Source: Pseudomonadota bacterium
GTDB lineage: Bacteria; Pseudomonadota; Gammaproteobacteria; Halothiobacillales; Halothiobacillaceae
Direction of reading: 5' to 3'
Assembly: GCA_021795795.1 (NCBI GenBank)
Contig: JAJYPA010000105.1
Location: 1 to 19,097 of the forward strand
DNA length: 19,097 nucleotides
Shown one piece after another: positions 1-8,900 of the stretch. The translations under genes and the position numbers were made by a program. The notes under the pieces were generated by a model. The model saw only the letters and a list, made by a program, of their open reading frames with translations, was not told where the DNA came from and searched no databases. How positions within the stretch are numbered: the stretch's first letter is position 1; each line of letters opens with the position of its first letter.

Positions 1-1
1 T

Positions 2-160
2 GTTGGTGGGGGTGCCTGGGTCGGTCTGAAAGGTGTACTGCCTGTTGAGGACCCTGAACGGCACCTCGTGGTGGTGGTTGACGACCTTGTCCTTCCCTAC
101 CCAGGTGAGTGTTGGCATGTGGTGCGTCTATCCTTTTGCGGTGCGGCGTTTGAGGGATAG
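2..160 (+). CDS. 3' end of a gene of unknown function (partial)
   Basis: An open frame runs in from the window edge and stops at a TAG at 158-160, giving 52 residues ending in ECWHVVRLSFCGAAFEG. It has a reasonable amino-acid mix and ends before the ribosome site of the next gene. No family is recognised, and the start lies outside the window. It could be chance read-through of a GC-rich frame, so confidence is moderate. Confidence 0.4.
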   Translation, partial: VGGGAWVGLKGVLPVEDPERHLVVVVDDLVLPYPGECWHVVRLSFCGAAFEG

Positions 161-275
161 GATAGCACTGCATGGGCTTCTGTGGCAGCGCAGCAACCCC
201 TCGCACCAAGCAATCACCGGAGTCTGCAAAATGAGCCGCAAGAAGACAACATTGAAAACAAGAGGGGGTACAAAA

Positions 276-1253
276 ATGAGGAGTACACTTCCTGCTTCCA
301 AGTTTGCGCCCTCCGGGATTTCTGGGGATCTGATTTTTGTACCACGTTTTGACCGTCATCCGACTGGCGCGCCCGTCCGGGATGACCGACAAGTCTTTTC
401 GGATAATACCGAGCGGGACTTTGTCGTGTCCTGCATATTTTCCACGGATATGGGCTTCAGTCGTGGAATTGATGGAGTGGTCGATCCACAAGCTGGCGCA
501 TCCTTCTTCAGAGCACCTACAGGCTTGTCCGGGTTCAAGATTCATACGCCGCCAGGCATCTTTGATCTATTCGTGAACTCAGAAGGAGATTTTTCAGGCG
601 CAACGCTGGCCTGCAGGGCGCATTCGCTCCAAGAGGCGAAGCGTCTTTTCCTTGAGGGTTTAGCGCCGACACTCGACCATTTTGCTTACCTTGGCAACAC
701 GCCTTTCATTATTGCACGAACATTAGTGACTGACGAAAAACATAAAGCCTTCTCTTTTGGCTACACGGCCCCTTACAAAGCCGCTGAACTGAATCCAGGT
801 GGTATGTCAATTCATGTAGAAATGATGCCAATATATGCGCTCTATAGGGAGGCAAAAAATGCCTTGAGTCCTTTTTACAGATTCCTTTGTTATTACAAGA
901 TACTTGAGGGTATCTATAGGCATTTACGCCCGGCCGTATTCCAGAAAGCAGCGGGCGCCGGGAAACAGCTATCCACCACGAAGGAACGAATCCCTGATGA
1001 TGAAGAGCTAAATAAGGACCACCCAAAACTCATTGGTCGCTCCATTAAGGATTTCTTTGATAATGAATTGACTGTAGATTTCAGGGACGCCGTAGCTCAT
1101 TTTTTTCTGGATAATGGCACATTAATGAATGTGAGTGACCCGACGACAACGGAAAAGTTTCTTAATATATTGTGGCCAATAGAGCTTTGTTGCCGAACCG
1201 TAATCGCACAGCAAGAAGACTATTACGACCAGCTTGCATCGACTGCGATATGA
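276..1253 (+). CDS. HEPN-motif protein, possibly MauJ-like
   Basis: This is a 325-aa soluble protein. The ATG at 276 has a purine-rich ribosome site (GAGGGGG, 262-268, 7 nt spacing). An in-frame ATG at 231 with GGAG is the alternative start and adds 15 basic residues. The C-terminal third is helical and contains FYRFLCYYKILEGIYR followed by RDAVAH at residues 270-275. This matches the R-x4-6-H motif of HEPN domains, many of which are RNases in toxin or abortive-infection systems. The overall look recalls proteins annotated 'methylamine utilization MauJ', but I cannot confirm the family. The N-terminal half is not recognised. There is no obvious antitoxin partner; the gene stands alone upstream of a convergent radC-like gene. 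RNase or defence activity is inference only. Confidence 0.7.
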   Translation: MRSTLPASKFAPSGISGDLIFVPRFDRHPTGAPVRDDRQVFSDNTERDFVVSCIFSTDMGFSRGIDGVVDPQAGASFFRAPTGLSGFKIHTPPGIFDLFVNSEGDFSGATLACRAHSLQEAKRLFLEGLAPTLDHFAYLGNTPFIIARTLVTDEKHKAFSFGYTAPYKAAELNPGGMSIHVEMMPIYALYREAKNALSPFYRFLCYYKILEGIYRHLRPAVFQKAAGAGKQLSTTKERIPDDEELNKDHPKLIGRSIKDFFDNELTVDFRDAVAHFFLDNGTLMNVSDPTTTEKFLNILWPIELCCRTVIAQQEDYYDQLASTAI

Positions 1254-1328
1254 GTGTGTGCGGGTGCAACTGGTCAACAAGGCTGCGGGCTTGTGGGTAA
1301 GGCGTATTGCGGCGCATGCCGCGCTTCG

Positions 1329-1451
1329 CTAAATCTCCGGATCGCTGCCGGTCATGGTGGCGGGCTGGTCCGCCAGCGGCGGTTCATCCAATAACGAGCG
1401 CACGCGCACGGCCTGATCTGGGGTATAACCCCAGATCGTCCATTTGAACAT
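1329..1451 (-). CDS. Possible 40-aa protein of unknown function
   Basis: An ATG at 1451 opens 40 codons, beginning MFKWTIWGYTPDQ and ending MTGSDPEI, with TAG at 1329-1331. Composition looks like a real protein (mixed hydrophobic, acidic and proline residues) rather than a GC-driven artefact. Only a weak ribosome site (GCAGG, about 9 nt upstream) is present. The frame spans a perfect inverted repeat at 1415-1437. It is codirectional with and downstream of the radC-like gene. No family is recognised; it may be a remnant. Confidence 0.35.
   Translation of the reverse strand: MFKWTIWGYTPDQAVRVRSLLDEPPLADQPATMTGSDPEI
1415..1437. repeat. Perfect 9-bp inverted repeat, 5-nt loop
   Basis: The arms GATCTGGGG (1415-1423) and CCCCAGATC (1429-1437) flank TATAA. 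No T-tract follows on either strand, so it is not a standard intrinsic terminator. It lies inside the possible 40-codon gene and between two convergent genes. Confidence 0.7.
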
Positions 1452-1578
1452 TCCCGCAGGCCTGCGTTTTTCTGCTAGTCGCTACTGCGCTTCGCGCACC
1501 TGGGTGCGTCGATTTTCTGCTTTCATAGCGCTAAATCATGTCAAGGTTTTTTCAGGTGGGGCGTGGCGCTTTCGCGCC

Positions 1579-2196
1579 TTACATGTCGCCCCTTTCGCGT
1601 AGGCTGGTAGTGTTGGTGCCGGCGACTATCAGGTGATCCAGGATCCGAATATCTACTAGATTTAAAGCGCTTTCTAACTTCCGGGTCATGTTGATGTCAG
1701 CCTGTGAGGGTTCTGGGTTGCCGCTGGGGTGGTTGTGGGTAACGATGCAGGCAGCGGCATTCTGGGCAAGTCCGGCTTTTACGATCTCGCGGTTGTGTAC
1801 CTGGGCGCTGTCAATGGTCCCTCTGAATAGAACCTCAAAGGCTAAAACGTGGTGGCTATTATCCAGCCAGAGGACGGCGAATACTTCATGCTCCAAGTGC
1901 GCCATGCGAGCGGTAAGGAATGCCTGAGCCACTTTTGGGGAATCAATAGTTATACCGGTCCGCTGCATTTCGCTGTACATCGCGCGGGCTATCAGTTCTT
2001 TAGCGGCGGCAAGGTTGGGGTGTACCGTATACCCGGCTTTATCTTCATCCATGATCTCATTCTGCCTGGCCTTGGTGTATCCCATGACCTCGCACAAAGG
2101 GCGCTTTGCAAGGATTTTAGCGGTCTTTCTGTCCACGAAAAAAGATAAAAGGGCTTCGTCGGTCATGGTCTGGGTTGGGGGGGTCTGGGTATTCAT
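1579..2196 (-). CDS. radC: RadC-family JAB-domain protein
   Basis: A 205-aa protein starting at the ATG at 2196, which has an excellent ribosome site (AAAGGAG, 8 nt upstream). The C-terminal domain (about residues 80-205) is the RadC/MPN+ (JAB) metal-binding fold. It shows the metal-ligand signature H-N-H-P-S-G at 154-159 followed by S164 and D167, and the typical ending 'DHLIVAG...SLRERG'. The family is common on plasmids, ICEs and phages, where its biochemical role is unsettled; the old DNA-repair assignment of RadC is not supported experimentally. It lacks the N-terminal HhH region of chromosomal RadC, as is usual for mobile-element copies. It is transcribed alone, leftward, from a roughly 0.6-kb intergenic region. 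Confidence 0.88.
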   Translation of the reverse strand: MNTQTPPTQTMTDEALLSFFVDRKTAKILAKRPLCEVMGYTKARQNEIMDEDKAGYTVHPNLAAAKELIARAMYSEMQRTGITIDSPKVAQAFLTARMAHLEHEVFAVLWLDNSHHVLAFEVLFRGTIDSAQVHNREIVKAGLAQNAAACIVTHNHPSGNPEPSQADINMTRKLESALNLVDIRILDHLIVAGTNTTSLRERGDM

Positions 2197-2541
2197 TGGG
2201 TGGTCTCCTTTGGTCGCAGTTCGGTTTAAAAACCTCTGCTCCTGCGGAGTCCCTCTAGCCGTGCGGCAATGAGCACATCTAAGAAATGGACGCGATTTGG
2301 CCCTCCCCCGTTTCTGGGTTTGGGCTGTCCTGCTCCCGCTTTCGCCTTCCTCACAACGAGTTGGGAGGTGAAAGAAAGGGTGCGGGATGGCACTGGATAC
2401 GGGGGTACCGCGCGGAATGAAATGAAATGCGATTAAATCAACCGGAGCTGCCCCTGCAGGCAGGGCGTGACACAAAGCGTAGCGACTGGCGCGACTTGCT
2501 GGGGCAAGGAAGGACTACCCCGTTTTTGGCTTTTGGCACAA

Positions 2542-2564
2542 GCCCGCCGAGGCGGGCGCTTTTT
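2542..2564 (+). terminator. Intrinsic terminator, plus strand
   Basis: GCCCGCC (2542-2548) pairs with GGCGGGC (2551-2557), followed by GC and a five-T run (2560-2564). The stem is GC-rich with a tight loop. No T-run exists on the minus strand. It would stop rightward transcription entering the divergent region before the 141-aa gene. Confidence 0.75.
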
Positions 2565-2722
2565 GTTTGTATGAAGAAAACGCAGAAGGAAAAGACGACC
2601 AGTGAACGATCACGGAAGCGACCGTGCGGAGCGCTGGGAGCGGCGTTCCCGACTCTCTGCAACCCCCGAAAACAACGTCATCGCGTACCCAATGGCGATA
2701 AATAATTAATATAAACATATAG

Positions 2723-2751
2723 TTGCAATTACCGTTGCGCAGGTGTAGCAT
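2723..2751 (+). promoter_or_regulatory. Probable sigma70 promoter of the 141-aa gene
   Basis: TTGCAA (2723-2728) and TAGCAT (2746-2751) are separated by 17 bp and lie about 40 bp before the ATG at 2791. The upstream flank is AT-rich (AATAATTAATATAAAC), as in UP-element-like promoters. Expected transcription start is about 2758. Confidence 0.55.
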
Positions 2752-2790
2752 CATCATCACCAATACGGATGACGACAGGATGGTGACAAA

Positions 2791-3216
2791 ATGGAGATAA
2801 TGGAATTGGTCGACGGTAACATCGACAGCCTCATGGGCGAGTTCATGCGCGAGCAGGATATCGAAATGGTGAGGGGCACTCTGAATGGAGATGAGGATCA
2901 TATCGAAATGTTACGCCAGGGAATGGCGTCCAACGCCGATATGGCGTCGCACTATCGTCGCGGGGTCCAGTTGTGCATGCGCTATGCCTACTGGAAACCC
3001 GTAACCATTCCAGAGGGATCCGTTTTCACGGATGCGTCCGGGTGCGTCTGGGTTACAACGGACCAGAACAACGATGGCGACATGCTGGTGATGCGCACCG
3101 CGCAGGACATTCCCGTTGTGGACTTGGTGCCCAATGAAAGCTGGCTGCGCGCCATCGGGTTCATCGACGCGATGGATTATCTTACTGCTGCGGGGTCAAC
3201 ATCCAGAGCAGCATAA
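2791..3216 (+). CDS. Hypothetical 141-aa protein
   Basis: A 141-aa acidic protein starting MEIMELVDGNIDSLMGEF, with AGGA about 10 nt upstream of the ATG at 2791. A second ATG at 2800 is possible. The N-terminal half is helical and methionine-rich. The C-terminal half has a short beta-rich stretch (VTIPEGSVFTDASGCVWVTTDQNNDGDMLVM) resembling a small barrel. No signal peptide, membrane segment or catalytic motif is visible, and I do not recognise the family. A promoter at 2723-2751 probably serves it alone. Its 3' end overlaps the convergent 59-aa gene by 35 bp, so the two transcripts run into each other with no terminator between. Confidence 0.7.
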   Translation: MEIMELVDGNIDSLMGEFMREQDIEMVRGTLNGDEDHIEMLRQGMASNADMASHYRRGVQLCMRYAYWKPVTIPEGSVFTDASGCVWVTTDQNNDGDMLVMRTAQDIPVVDLVPNESWLRAIGFIDAMDYLTAAGSTSRAA

Positions 3217-3361
3217 TAGCGATGATGATGTACCCGAATAGCCGCAAAATCTCGAAAGCCGATTCAACCGTGCTGTCCTTCAATATTCCCCAAAATTCTT
3301 TCAGGATTTGCTTCCGCCTCCGCTCTGCTTGCAACCGAGCTTGTTCCTTGCTATTCAACAT
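3182..3361 (-). CDS. 59-aa tail-anchored membrane protein
   Basis: The start is taken at the ATG at 3361 (MLNSKEQ), preceded by GGGAG at 8 nt. A longer frame to 3388 lacks a ribosome site. The protein has a basic, charged N-terminal helix (QARLQAERRRKQILKEF) and one C-terminal membrane segment (about residues 40-56, LFGYIIIAIMLLWML), so it is probably a small inner-membrane protein with its N-terminus in the cytoplasm. It is the last gene of the mobilization operon, 62 bp after the coupling-protein gene. A copy of the 20-bp element (3391-3410) sits in that gap. No family is recognised; a role near the coupling protein is inference from position. Confidence 0.65.
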   Translation of the reverse strand: MLNSKEQARLQAERRRKQILKEFWGILKDSTVESAFEILRLFGYIIIAIMLLWMLTPQQ

Positions 3362-3390
3362 GACGTATCTCCCTTTGTGGTACCACACAA

Positions 3391-3410
3391 ATATGTGCCA
3401 AGCGGAAACA
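3391..3410 (-). repeat. Dispersed 20-bp transfer-module motif, copy 1
   Basis: Read on the minus strand it is TGTTTCCGCTTGGCACATAT, ending 29 nt before the 59-aa gene start and just upstream of its ribosome site. It differs from the consensus TGTTTCCGCNTGGCACAYAT only at degenerate positions. Confidence 0.85.
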
Positions 3411-3422
3411 GTGAACTCTGGA

Positions 3423-5516
3423 TCACTGCTCCGCTTCGTCCTCTTCCTCGTTTTCCTGTTCTTCTTCTGGTTCGCTGCCTGCCTGCGGTTGCGAAAGCTG
3501 AAGCGGCGCTACCGATGCCCCGGGCGTCGGCGCCATCAGTTCCGACATGATTTTCACAAGCTCAAACCCCAGTCCGGCACCAGGCATAATGGCCATATCC
3601 AAGGCATGGCCAATCATGTGGTCCGCAACGGCTTCACCGACCGCTGGAGCGTCGTCGTCGGCCTGCGGTTGGGGTTGTTGATGGTCATTGGGCTGCTGCT
3701 GCTGTTGCGGTTGCATTTGCTGTGGCAGGTCCGGTCGTTTAGGAGCATCGCCAGCAACTGCCGGCGTAGGAATATCAACTTTCGGGGGAACCGCTCCCCA
3801 CAGCGGCCGGGAATAACGCGGCAGCACCCATCGCGCCTGATGCTCTTCCCTGCTGGCTCGTTGGTTACGATTGGACTGGAATGGCCAATCCAGCAACCCG
3901 ACATGTTCTGACCCGGCTACGGTCAGGATCGCCCGCGGTCCATTTCGCGTAACTTTCACTATTTGCCCGAGCTGCGAAGGTAATACCGTATGTTCTTTGA
4001 CTCGCTGGTATGATCCGCCCTGGCTGCTGCCTCCGCCCTGGCTACTACCAGACTGCACGTTCGTCGATGCTGCGTAACGCTCTAATTCTCGCTCTCCCAA
4101 AATCGCCGCCGCCCATTTTTGGTCCTCGGGTTCAACTACGCGACCGATAATTTTTGTGGCGGTTTGCATGGCCCAGTCACGCGCGATGGCTTTTGAATAC
4201 TTCTCTTCAATCTGGTTAATGCCTTGGCAACCCAATGCAATTCTGACCCCCTTTGACCGCAAAACATCCAAGGCTTCCGTAATCGACGGAACCTTCCCCA
4301 TTCTTGGAACTTCATCAAGAATAAGCCATACCCGCCGTTCTTCTGTCGAGTTTATATCTGGCAAATCTTCAAGCTTCAACACAATTTGCTCTATCAGGCT
4401 GGAGCACCACGCCTCGCTGATTGATTTAGAAGACGGACGGAAACCGAGCACTGCAATAGATGGAACCCCCCTCCCAGCGATCCAGCCGTTCACACTCCAC
4501 TGTTTCTGTCTTGCCTGTTCTTTCAAGTCGTCAGCGGCGACACCCAAGTTCACTACATGAGTAAGATAAGCTGAAATATTTGCGAGGAAACTAGTCGTTG
4601 TTTTGCTATCTGCGCCACCGCCAATTAGCGAAGCCGCCACCGGGTTTTCCCGCGTGATTATTTCCTTGAGCACTTTGAAATCGGCAAGGGATTCGGCACA
4701 GCGCTTTGCCAATTCCGCGAAGCCCCAATCTTCGCCAAATTCACGCTGAACATCAGATATAATGCCGGTGACTAACGATCTAGCTCCATTCGTCCACATG
4801 GGGTTGTCGGCCTTTTCAGGTTCCGGAATGAGCGTGTTAGCCAACGCTTCGGCATCCAATCTCGTGCGTATATCCCGTCCCAATGCCCACACTGCGCTGC
4901 GGTTATCCCAGGGCGCTAACAGTGCGAATTGTTTGCCAATTCGTTCTCCTGTGCCGATCTTCTGCTCAAAATCGCCCTTAAAAGAAAAAATTATGGCCTT
5001 ATCCCCGCGTTCGATTATCTGGTTAATCACGGGCCAGAGAATGGTGGTTTTGCCTGCACCTGACCCGCCAACAATGAGTAGGTGCGAGGCTTCCAAGGCT
5101 TCGGTGGTCTGGATTTTTGGGTGAATTCGGATGCCTTCGTTTTCTCCTTTTACGGGGGGTGATGCCTCCTGGATCGCCTGCTGCATGAGCTTTGGTTTAC
5201 GGGTGAGTTGAGATCCACGAATGTGAATTTCGCTTGGGATATATCCTGCCCGATAACCGAGAACCGCGCCCGCGACAAGCCCGAGAACCCCGCCGGTAAC
5301 GAGAGGGATCATGTATTGATGTGGCAAGATGCCAGCGGAGTGAATAGCCGCAAGCAAAGTTTTCGGCATCAGGAATCCGTGGGTTTTCCAAAGCCCTACT
5401 GCTTCCCATCCGGCCAGATATCCAGCCAGGGTGCCAACTGCAGCACCCAAGCCTATGCCTTCAAAAAAGCCTGATCCGGATTGGAAACGTGGATCGTTTT
5501 GACCGCTGACTGTCAC
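3423..5516 (-). CDS. traD: TrwB/TraD-type coupling ATPase (T4CP)
   Basis: Type IV coupling protein, an inner-membrane hexameric ATPase that links the relaxase-DNA complex to the secretion channel. The GTG at 5516 is the best start: it overlaps the stop of the upstream gene (ATGTGA) and has AAGGA 5 nt before it, giving 697 aa. Two membrane segments lie within residues 20-90. Walker A is GGSGAGKTT (about 150-158), preceded by HLLIVGG. Walker B is LILDEVPR (about 398-405). The C-terminal 130 residues are low-complexity: Q/P-rich stretches, then a strongly acidic tail (EPEEEQENEEEDEAEQ), as expected for a tail contacting relaxosome or secretion proteins. It is translationally coupled to the 115-aa gene. 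In R388 the equivalent gene precedes the relaxase; here it follows it. Confidence 0.92.
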   Translation of the reverse strand: MTVSGQNDPRFQSGSGFFEGIGLGAAVGTLAGYLAGWEAVGLWKTHGFLMPKTLLAAIHSAGILPHQYMIPLVTGGVLGLVAGAVLGYRAGYIPSEIHIRGSQLTRKPKLMQQAIQEASPPVKGENEGIRIHPKIQTTEALEASHLLIVGGSGAGKTTILWPVINQIIERGDKAIIFSFKGDFEQKIGTGERIGKQFALLAPWDNRSAVWALGRDIRTRLDAEALANTLIPEPEKADNPMWTNGARSLVTGIISDVQREFGEDWGFAELAKRCAESLADFKVLKEIITRENPVAASLIGGGADSKTTTSFLANISAYLTHVVNLGVAADDLKEQARQKQWSVNGWIAGRGVPSIAVLGFRPSSKSISEAWCSSLIEQIVLKLEDLPDINSTEERRVWLILDEVPRMGKVPSITEALDVLRSKGVRIALGCQGINQIEEKYSKAIARDWAMQTATKIIGRVVEPEDQKWAAAILGERELERYAASTNVQSGSSQGGGSSQGGSYQRVKEHTVLPSQLGQIVKVTRNGPRAILTVAGSEHVGLLDWPFQSNRNQRASREEHQARWVLPRYSRPLWGAVPPKVDIPTPAVAGDAPKRPDLPQQMQPQQQQQPNDHQQPQPQADDDAPAVGEAVADHMIGHALDMAIMPGAGLGFELVKIMSELMAPTPGASVAPLQLSQPQAGSEPEEEQENEEEDEAEQ

Positions 5517-5860
5517 ATCGGTCCTTCTGTGTTGTTGGTATTGGCGGCATACAGAAGACAACGGGCAGTGCGAAGCGTGTTTTTCCGCATTTCCGCTTCC
5601 AAGTCTGGTCTCACATGTCCAACGGCTTTCATGACCCAGTCCAAATGGGCCATGCCGTTATTAACGTCATCCCCTTCCTGGGCAGACAATGTTTGCTCAG
5701 CAATGTGCAGTAACATGTCCAGACCGATTCCCTGAGCCACAGCAATATCAATTATTTCTCGATATTTTTCGGGCTGGTAAAGATCGTTCTGGATCACCCG
5801 GTCGGTTTCTGTAGATATCTGCTCAGGCGTCTTATGCTTGTTCTGTTCAAACCATGACAT
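5513..5860 (-). CDS. 115-aa protein between relaxase and coupling protein
   Basis: The ATG at 5860 (MSWFEQNKHKTPEQIS) has GAGGAG 8 nt upstream; the frame could extend to 5893 without a ribosome site. The protein is soluble and mostly helical, with no cysteine pairs or signal peptide. It ends NNTEGPM, and its stop codon overlaps the GTG of the coupling-protein gene, so the two are probably made in a fixed ratio. The 72-bp gap after the relaxase carries one copy of the 20-bp element (5896-5915). The family is not recognised. A relaxosome or coupling-protein accessory role is suggested only by position. Confidence 0.72.
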   Translation of the reverse strand: MSWFEQNKHKTPEQISTETDRVIQNDLYQPEKYREIIDIAVAQGIGLDMLLHIAEQTLSAQEGDDVNNGMAHLDWVMKAVGHVRPDLEAEMRKNTLRTARCLLYAANTNNTEGPM

Positions 5861-5895
5861 TTTATTGCTCCTCATGAAGTGATTAACTGACATGA

Positions 5896-5915
5896 ATGTG
5901 TGCCAGGCGGAAACA
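5896..5915 (-). repeat. Dispersed 20-bp transfer-module motif, copy 2
   Basis: On the minus strand it reads TGTTTCCGCCTGGCACACAT, ending 35 nt before the 115-aa gene start. In RNA the flanks GCCAG/CUGGC could form a 5-bp stem around UGUUUCCGC. It lies inside the operon between relaxase stop and the next gene. Confidence 0.88.
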
Positions 5916-5932
5916 CTGGCGCCTAGCCTAGC

Positions 5933-8900
5933 TTAGCTTCCCAGTTCCATCTCCGCCTCCGGCTCGGAGGAGAACTGATACTCCTCACGTTCGGTAGCAG
6001 CTTCGGTGGCTGGTTCGCCCACATGCTCCTGCTCCTGTGAGCGTTTTTCGGCAAGGTCGCCCGCCTGTCCAAGCTCACGGTCAGCAGATAGGCGCGCCTG
6101 GCGGATTTCTTCCATCTCTGGTAAAACCTGAGTCTCGGAAGCCTCCATTGCGCTCTGTTTTTCAGAGAACTTGCAGATACTTTTCCCCAGCCTCTCAACG
6201 TCATCCGTTATTATTTCCAGAGAATGTGTTTCTCGGGTCATGGCGACATACGCCAGGTTCGCGTTCATTCCCCGACCGCCGCCGGTGAGCACAGGAATCG
6301 CTGTATGCTTCGTGCCGCCTTGCGACGCATGCGTCGTGATAGCATAGCTGTAGTCCAGCACTTCTCCCTTCTCTCGACTCAATGGAATGGCCTGTCCGTG
6401 ATCGGTTTTAACCGTTGCCTTGCCATTTTCAACGATCACCCTGCCACCTGTCCCGTTAATTAAATCGCGCGTTTTGTCGTTTTGGCGGAAGTACACCTGA
6501 TCGCCTGTTCGCAATTCCATTTCCCGCGACGTAAAAGCAGCCACGGTGATTTTTACGGGGTTTACCTGCAGTTTCTTGGCTGGATCGTTACGGTTTTGTA
6601 ACGTGAGCTTGCCGCCGCTGGTATCCGTGACAAGCCACTGACTGCCTTTTTCGGCCGCAATACCCAAGTCCTTATCCGCGTAGGCGCGATGAAACTCAAC
6701 CACCACCTGCGCCGTTCCATCTTTGCTGACGTAATTCTCTGATTTCGTGGCCGCTTCCTTTGTCAGATCTAATTTGTCCAGTGCGATGATCTTCACTGCG
6801 TCCGCGCCCAATGCACCAGATGCGGTTAAACCCGCACGCACATGGGCATTGATGGCCTGCCTTTTTTTGTTAGTGTCCGCGATAAAATAGGTGTCGGCGC
6901 GCTGCTGGGGTGACATGACTACATAACGGGAAGCGGCGACCTTCGCCAGGGCTTCATCCTTGTCTTGGCCTTTCTCCACGTTCACCTGCGTCATAAATGG
7001 TTTTGCCAGTTCAACGCCCTTTTGGGCGTCGCCCGATGCGAAAGCCTGGGCAATCTTGAGCAATTCCGGCGCTGCACGCTGCCGCTGAACCTCATCAATT
7101 TTTACATGGTCGATGGACCCTGTTTCCAGCAATTGGGCAAAGGGCGTGCCAGCTTCAACTGACTGAATTTGGTATGGATCACCCACGACCAAGGTGCGGG
7201 CGCTCTCCACATCAGCACGCTTATAGAAACGGTCAAAATCAGTGGATGACACCATGCCTGCCTCATCCATCACATATAAAATCTTCTGGGTTGGCTTGCC
7301 GGATTCATCCAGCGATGCCTTGCGCAACAGGGCGTCGGCAAGGGTCACCGTTTCGTTACACCCGGCACCCTCAAGCTCTCGCTTGGCTTTTGATGTCGGT
7401 GCGACACCAATCACCGTGTAGCCAGCCTGCTGATACTCTTTGACGATTACCTTCATGCTGGTGGTTTTCCCGGCGCCGGATGAACCGACAACCCCTAAAT
7501 GCCGATCCGGGGAAGAAAGAGCCAATTCGACGGCGGCCTTCTGACCGTCGCTGAATCTGAACCCTTGCTTTTCCTCTTGTGCCGCAATTATTGCGCTTAT
7601 TCGCGGGTCATCGCCTGGCCGTCGCAGATCCTGATCTCCGAATCGACCAGTACCCTCATCACCATGCAGAACACTTGGGTCTTGCCCGACCGCGTCTGCA
7701 TCCAGACGCTGTTGGGACAATTCGCGCATGCCGTGGGCGGAGAGTGGTTCAGGTGTTTTAGCGTCATTGATTGTATTGGTGTAACTGCGTTTTCCATCTT
7801 GTAGCTCCTTTTGATTCAATGGGATGACATCTAATGGTTCCTGTACTTCCTGAACTGGATAAATAGCCTCTGCTTTTCCTCGTCCCTCCTTTCCTCTGTG
7901 TAAAATTTCCGCTTCGGTGTAAATGGCGGATTTTGTCGTGAACTGGCGATCGTTCACCCCCTCAGCCTGCCCGGCATAAACCAAACCACCGGCACGGGAT
8001 TCGATAGCAGCATCGATGGCTTCAGGCGAAACATCGCCCAAGCCAGCGGCAAGGGCTTCAGACTTCAGAGACTGTTCCGAAAAAACGGTATCGCGTTCAC
8101 TCAAATGGCGAATGGCTGATTTAACAGCATCTTCAGCGGTGATCTGCGATACCGGAATGCCAGCCGCTTCACGACGTAACGCATGGGCATGGATGGCGTT
8201 AAGGTCCATATTTTTTTCGCGAAATTCACGCCGCCATGCGTAACGTTGGTCAACTTGACTAAGTGACGATTTGCCGCCTTTGGTTTTGTTTTGTGCGGTT
8301 TGCCGCTCCTTGGCAGAAACTTCACCACGTTCTCCCCCAATTTCATTTTTTATGTCCTGGCTACGCGGAGAAAAATATTCAATTTGCTCACGTGTGATGC
8401 CCGCGATCTCAAAATTAGCGCCCTGGCCTTTTTCGATCTGATAGCCCAGAGCTTTGACCTCACGGGCAAGCTCCGCCTTATACACTGAATCCGCCGTCAT
8501 TTTCTTTTGGTTGTTATGACCCCAGTCCAATTTGAGATTCACCCATTTTCCGTCTGTACGTTGGATCATGTTGGCGATGATGGCATGGCTGTGCAGGTGC
8601 GGAGCGACGCGACCGGTCGCGGAGTCTCTGGCATCCTCATGGGTATAAAGTCCAGCCGTTAAATTTCCGCTGAAGTCGTTGCCCTTACCGCCACCTTTGC
8701 CAATGCGCGCATGGACCATTTCCTGTTCTACATAACGCATGGCAGCCCTGACGGCGGCCTGGTGAGCCTGGACGATACGTGGATCTTCCACGGCCATAAT
8801 GGAGACGGATTTGGGCGCTGCGATGGTTAATTCTTCTCCCATTCGACGCGTTTCTACGGTCTGACCGCCCCGCGTCGAGATGTCTTCACCGGTATGCTTT

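Larger units (their letters stand above)
1254..1578. other. Intergenic region between convergent genes, with one possible small gene
   Basis: These 325 bases separate the HEPN-motif gene from the convergent radC-like gene. They contain a perfect 9-bp inverted repeat (1415-1437) and a 40-codon minus-strand frame (1329-1451), listed separately. No RNA gene or T-tract terminator was seen. Confidence 0.6.
2197..2790. other. Long divergent intergenic region
   Basis: These 594 bases lie between the divergent radC-like gene and the 141-aa gene. They hold the radC ribosome site, a plus-strand terminator-like hairpin at 2542-2564 and a plus-strand promoter at 2723-2751. Frames present here (for example 55 codons from 2269) lack ribosome sites and look non-coding. 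The terminator has no assigned upstream gene, so a short untranslated plus-strand transcript from about 2270-2540 is possible but unproven. Confidence 0.55.

Noticed and set aside
2269..2436. 55-codon plus-strand frame beginning MSTSKKWTRFG
   Set aside because: No ribosome site, unusual composition and no conserved feature; kept only as part of the intergenic note.
3222..3911. 229-codon plus-strand frame
   Set aside because: It lies antisense to the coupling-protein gene and the 59-aa gene, with low-complexity leucine/arginine runs that mirror the Q/P-rich coupling-protein tail.
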